NCBI GenBank assembly: GCA_964568045.1
Contig: CAZMOL010000071.1
Span: 1-7,778, forward strand
From: CAZDDA01 sp964568045
Lineage (GTDB): Bacteria; Bipolaricaulota; Bipolaricaulia; UBA7950; UBA9294
DNA: 7,778 nucleotides
Direction of reading: 5' to 3'
The position numbers and the translations under genes are program-made. The notes below the pieces were generated by a model. The model was given only the letters and a program-made list of their open reading frames with translations. It ran no database searches and had not been told where the DNA came from. Below are positions 6,060 through 7,778 of the stretch, piece by piece; positions within the stretch are counted from its first letter, which is position 1; each line of letters opens with the position of its first letter.

Positions 6060-7778
6060 TTAGCGCTTTTTCATCGCTGTATGGGCCAGCAGTCCACCCG
6101 CCTTCACCATCTCGATCTCGCGTGGGGACAGGTCATGCTGCACCTCGATTTTTGTCTTCTTCGTCTTGTTCTTGAGGGTGAGGGTACTCGTGGTGAGGTC
6201 TGAAACGTCGATCTCCAGCTTGTCTCCCTGATCGATGGTGTCAGCATTGCAGGTGAAGGGAATGATCCCCACGTTGATCAGGTTGGCGCGGTGGATTCGG
6301 GCGTAGCTGTTGGCGAAGACTGCTTTGATCCCCAATTGCCACGGTGCCAGCGCTGCGTGCTCCCGCGAGGATCCCTGGCCGTAGTTCTCTCCCCCGACGA
6401 TGAAACCGCCACCCTTCTCCAGTGCCCGATCGGCGAACGTCTTGTCCTCATAATGGAACGTGTAGTTAGCGATCTCGGGCAGGTTGCTGCGCAGGTGCTG
6501 GGTGAGTGGCCCGGCAGGTAGGACAGCGTCGGTGGAGATGCCATCGCCGAGCTTGATTAGGACCTCGCCCGTGAGTTTTGGCGCAAGGGGCTTCTGTGGG
6601 TCGAGTGCCACGATGTTCGGCGCGCGACGGACATCTACGCCCTCGCCCTCCGGCTCGAGGATGAGGTAATCATCGACGGTGAGGTGGTCTACCTTGACCT
6701 TAACCTGGGGTAGCTCACGCGGGTCGGCGATCTTTCCCGCCAGAGCCGATGCCGCGGCGACCTCGGGTCCGCACAAGGCGATCTTGCCGAATTTGCTGCC
6801 GCCACGACCTTTCCAATTGCGATTTACCGTACGCAGCGAGAGATGTCCGTTGCCGGGGACGAAGCCGATACCGATGCAGGCGTTGCAGCCCGGCTCGATC
6901 AAACGCGCTCCCGCCTTCGTGAGGGCAAGGAAGCTACCATCCTCCAGCAACATCTCCCAAGCCTGTCGCGACCCGGGTGAAACGACCACATCGAAGTCGG
7001 TACAGACGTGCTTTCCCTTGAGTATCTCCGCGGCCACCTTCATATCGTGGTAGCTTCCGTTGGTGCAGGAGCCGATGTATATCTGGTCGATCTTCGTACC
7101 CACTACTTCGTCGATGTCGTAGACGTTGTCCGGCATCCCGGGCATGGCTACCAATGGCTTCAACTTGGAAAGGTCGATCTCGAGGGTTCTGTCGTAGCTG
7201 GCATCCTTGTCGGGTACTAGCTCTACCCAGTCACTCCCTCGCCCCTGCATCGTCATGAACGCCTCGGTCACCTTGTCCGAAGGGAAGATGGAGGACGTCG
7301 CACCGGTTTCGGTGCACAGATTTGTGATCGTGGCACGCTGCGGAACGGAGAGGTTTTTCACCCCGGGGCCTGCAAATTCGATGAAGAAGCCGACTCCTCC
7401 CCTAACCGATATTCGCCGCAATATCTCCAGTGCGACGTCCTTCGCCGAAGTGCCCCACGGCAACTTGCCGCTAAGAACAACTTGCAGCATCTTGGGCACG
7501 GTGAGATAGAACAAACCGCCACCCATGGCCACGGCGACGTCAACGCCGCCCGCGCCGATGCCGAGCATGCCCAGGCCTCCGGCTGTCGGGGTGTGCGAAT
7601 CTGAACCGAGCAGGGTCTTGCCGGGGATGCCGAAGCGCTCGTAGTGGACTTGGTGACAAACGCCGTTTCCGTTCTTGGAGAACTTCGCTCCGTAGTGGGA
7701 AGCGATCGTCTGGAGAAAGATGTGGTCATCGGTTGACTCGCCCTTGAACCCCAGCGATGTGTGGTCGCTATAAGAGAC
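6060..7778 (-). CDS. Aconitate hydratase (aconitase), lacking its N-terminus
   Basis: 572 residues are visible and the frame runs off the right edge. The compact aconitase class called Aquifex type has about 640-660 residues, so roughly 70-90 are missing. The enzyme interconverts citrate and isocitrate through cis-aconitate with a 4Fe-4S cluster. Cluster ligands in the visible part are Cys238 (GSCTNGSY) and Cys298/Cys301 (EPGCNACIG). Other signatures are GSDSHTPTAGG (58-68), and in the swivel domain ENYGQGSSREHAAL (464-477), with the GSSREH substrate-binding loop. The length and the single polypeptide containing the swivel domain at the end argue against two-subunit isopropylmalate or homoaconitate isomerases. 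It is transcribed separately from iclR-icd-aclBA, judging by the terminator after it, but supplies the step between those gene products. A methionine at 7568 is internal and should not be taken as the start. Confidence 0.95.
   Translation of the reverse strand, partial: VSYSDHTSLGFKGESTDDHIFLQTIASHYGAKFSKNGNGVCHQVHYERFGIPGKTLLGSDSHTPTAGGLGMLGIGAGGVDVAVAMGGGLFYLTVPKMLQVVLSGKLPWGTSAKDVALEILRRISVRGGVGFFIEFAGPGVKNLSVPQRATITNLCTETGATSSIFPSDKVTEAFMTMQGRGSDWVELVPDKDASYDRTLEIDLSKLKPLVAMPGMPDNVYDIDEVVGTKIDQIYIGSCTNGSYHDMKVAAEILKGKHVCTDFDVVVSPGSRQAWEMLLEDGSFLALTKAGARLIEPGCNACIGIGFVPGNGHLSLRTVNRNWKGRGGSKFGKIALCGPEVAAASALAGKIADPRELPQVKVKVDHLTVDDYLILEPEGEGVDVRRAPNIVALDPQKPLAPKLTGEVLIKLGDGISTDAVLPAGPLTQHLRSNLPEIANYTFHYEDKTFADRALEKGGGFIVGGENYGQGSSREHAALAPWQLGIKAVFANSYARIHRANLINVGIIPFTCNADTIDQGDKLEIDVSDLTTSTLTLKNKTKKTKIEVQHDLSPREIEMVKAGGLLAHTAMKKR

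Overview
This is a 7.8 kb piece of a draft bacterial genome (moderately GC-rich, with one run of exactly 100 N, probably a scaffold gap in a metagenome or draft assembly). Every recognisable gene is on the minus strand, so transcription runs from the right end of the window to the left.

From right to left the layout is: an aconitase lacking its N-terminus (7778-6060), a hairpin terminator (6027-6000), a clear sigma-70-type promoter (5981-5953) followed directly by a 27-bp inverted repeat (5944-5918), an IclR-family regulator (5920-5138), an NADP-type isocitrate dehydrogenase cut by the gap (5100-4574), and the two subunits of ATP-citrate lyase, small (4474-3191) and large (3194-1347), which overlap by 4 bases. 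A strong hairpin (1335-1302) closes this unit. Further left are a probable relic of an insertion-sequence end (about 1101-1172), a 61-codon fragment of a GH94 glycoside phosphorylase (1103-918), an empty spacer, and the N-terminal 228 residues of a CrtI-like FAD oxidoreductase (684-1).

The metabolic genes form a coherent set. Isocitrate dehydrogenase, aconitase and ATP-citrate lyase together convert 2-oxoglutarate plus CO2 through isocitrate and citrate to acetyl-CoA plus oxaloacetate. This is the diagnostic arm of the reductive (reverse) TCA cycle. ATP-citrate lyase is the hallmark enzyme, so the host is probably an autotroph or mixotroph using this cycle, or a bacterium making cytosolic acetyl-CoA from citrate. 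The window alone cannot separate these. The phylum cannot be fixed from the sequence. The lyase subunits look, from remembered sequences, strikingly like the two-subunit enzyme of plants and other bacteria with the plant-type arrangement.

The most interesting feature is regulatory. An IclR-family gene heads the icd-aclB-aclA unit behind a near-consensus promoter, and a long palindrome lies where transcription should start and covers one possible start codon of the regulator. This suggests an autoregulated, metabolite-responsive switch for the citrate-cleaving arm. The left third is accessory ground with gene decay.
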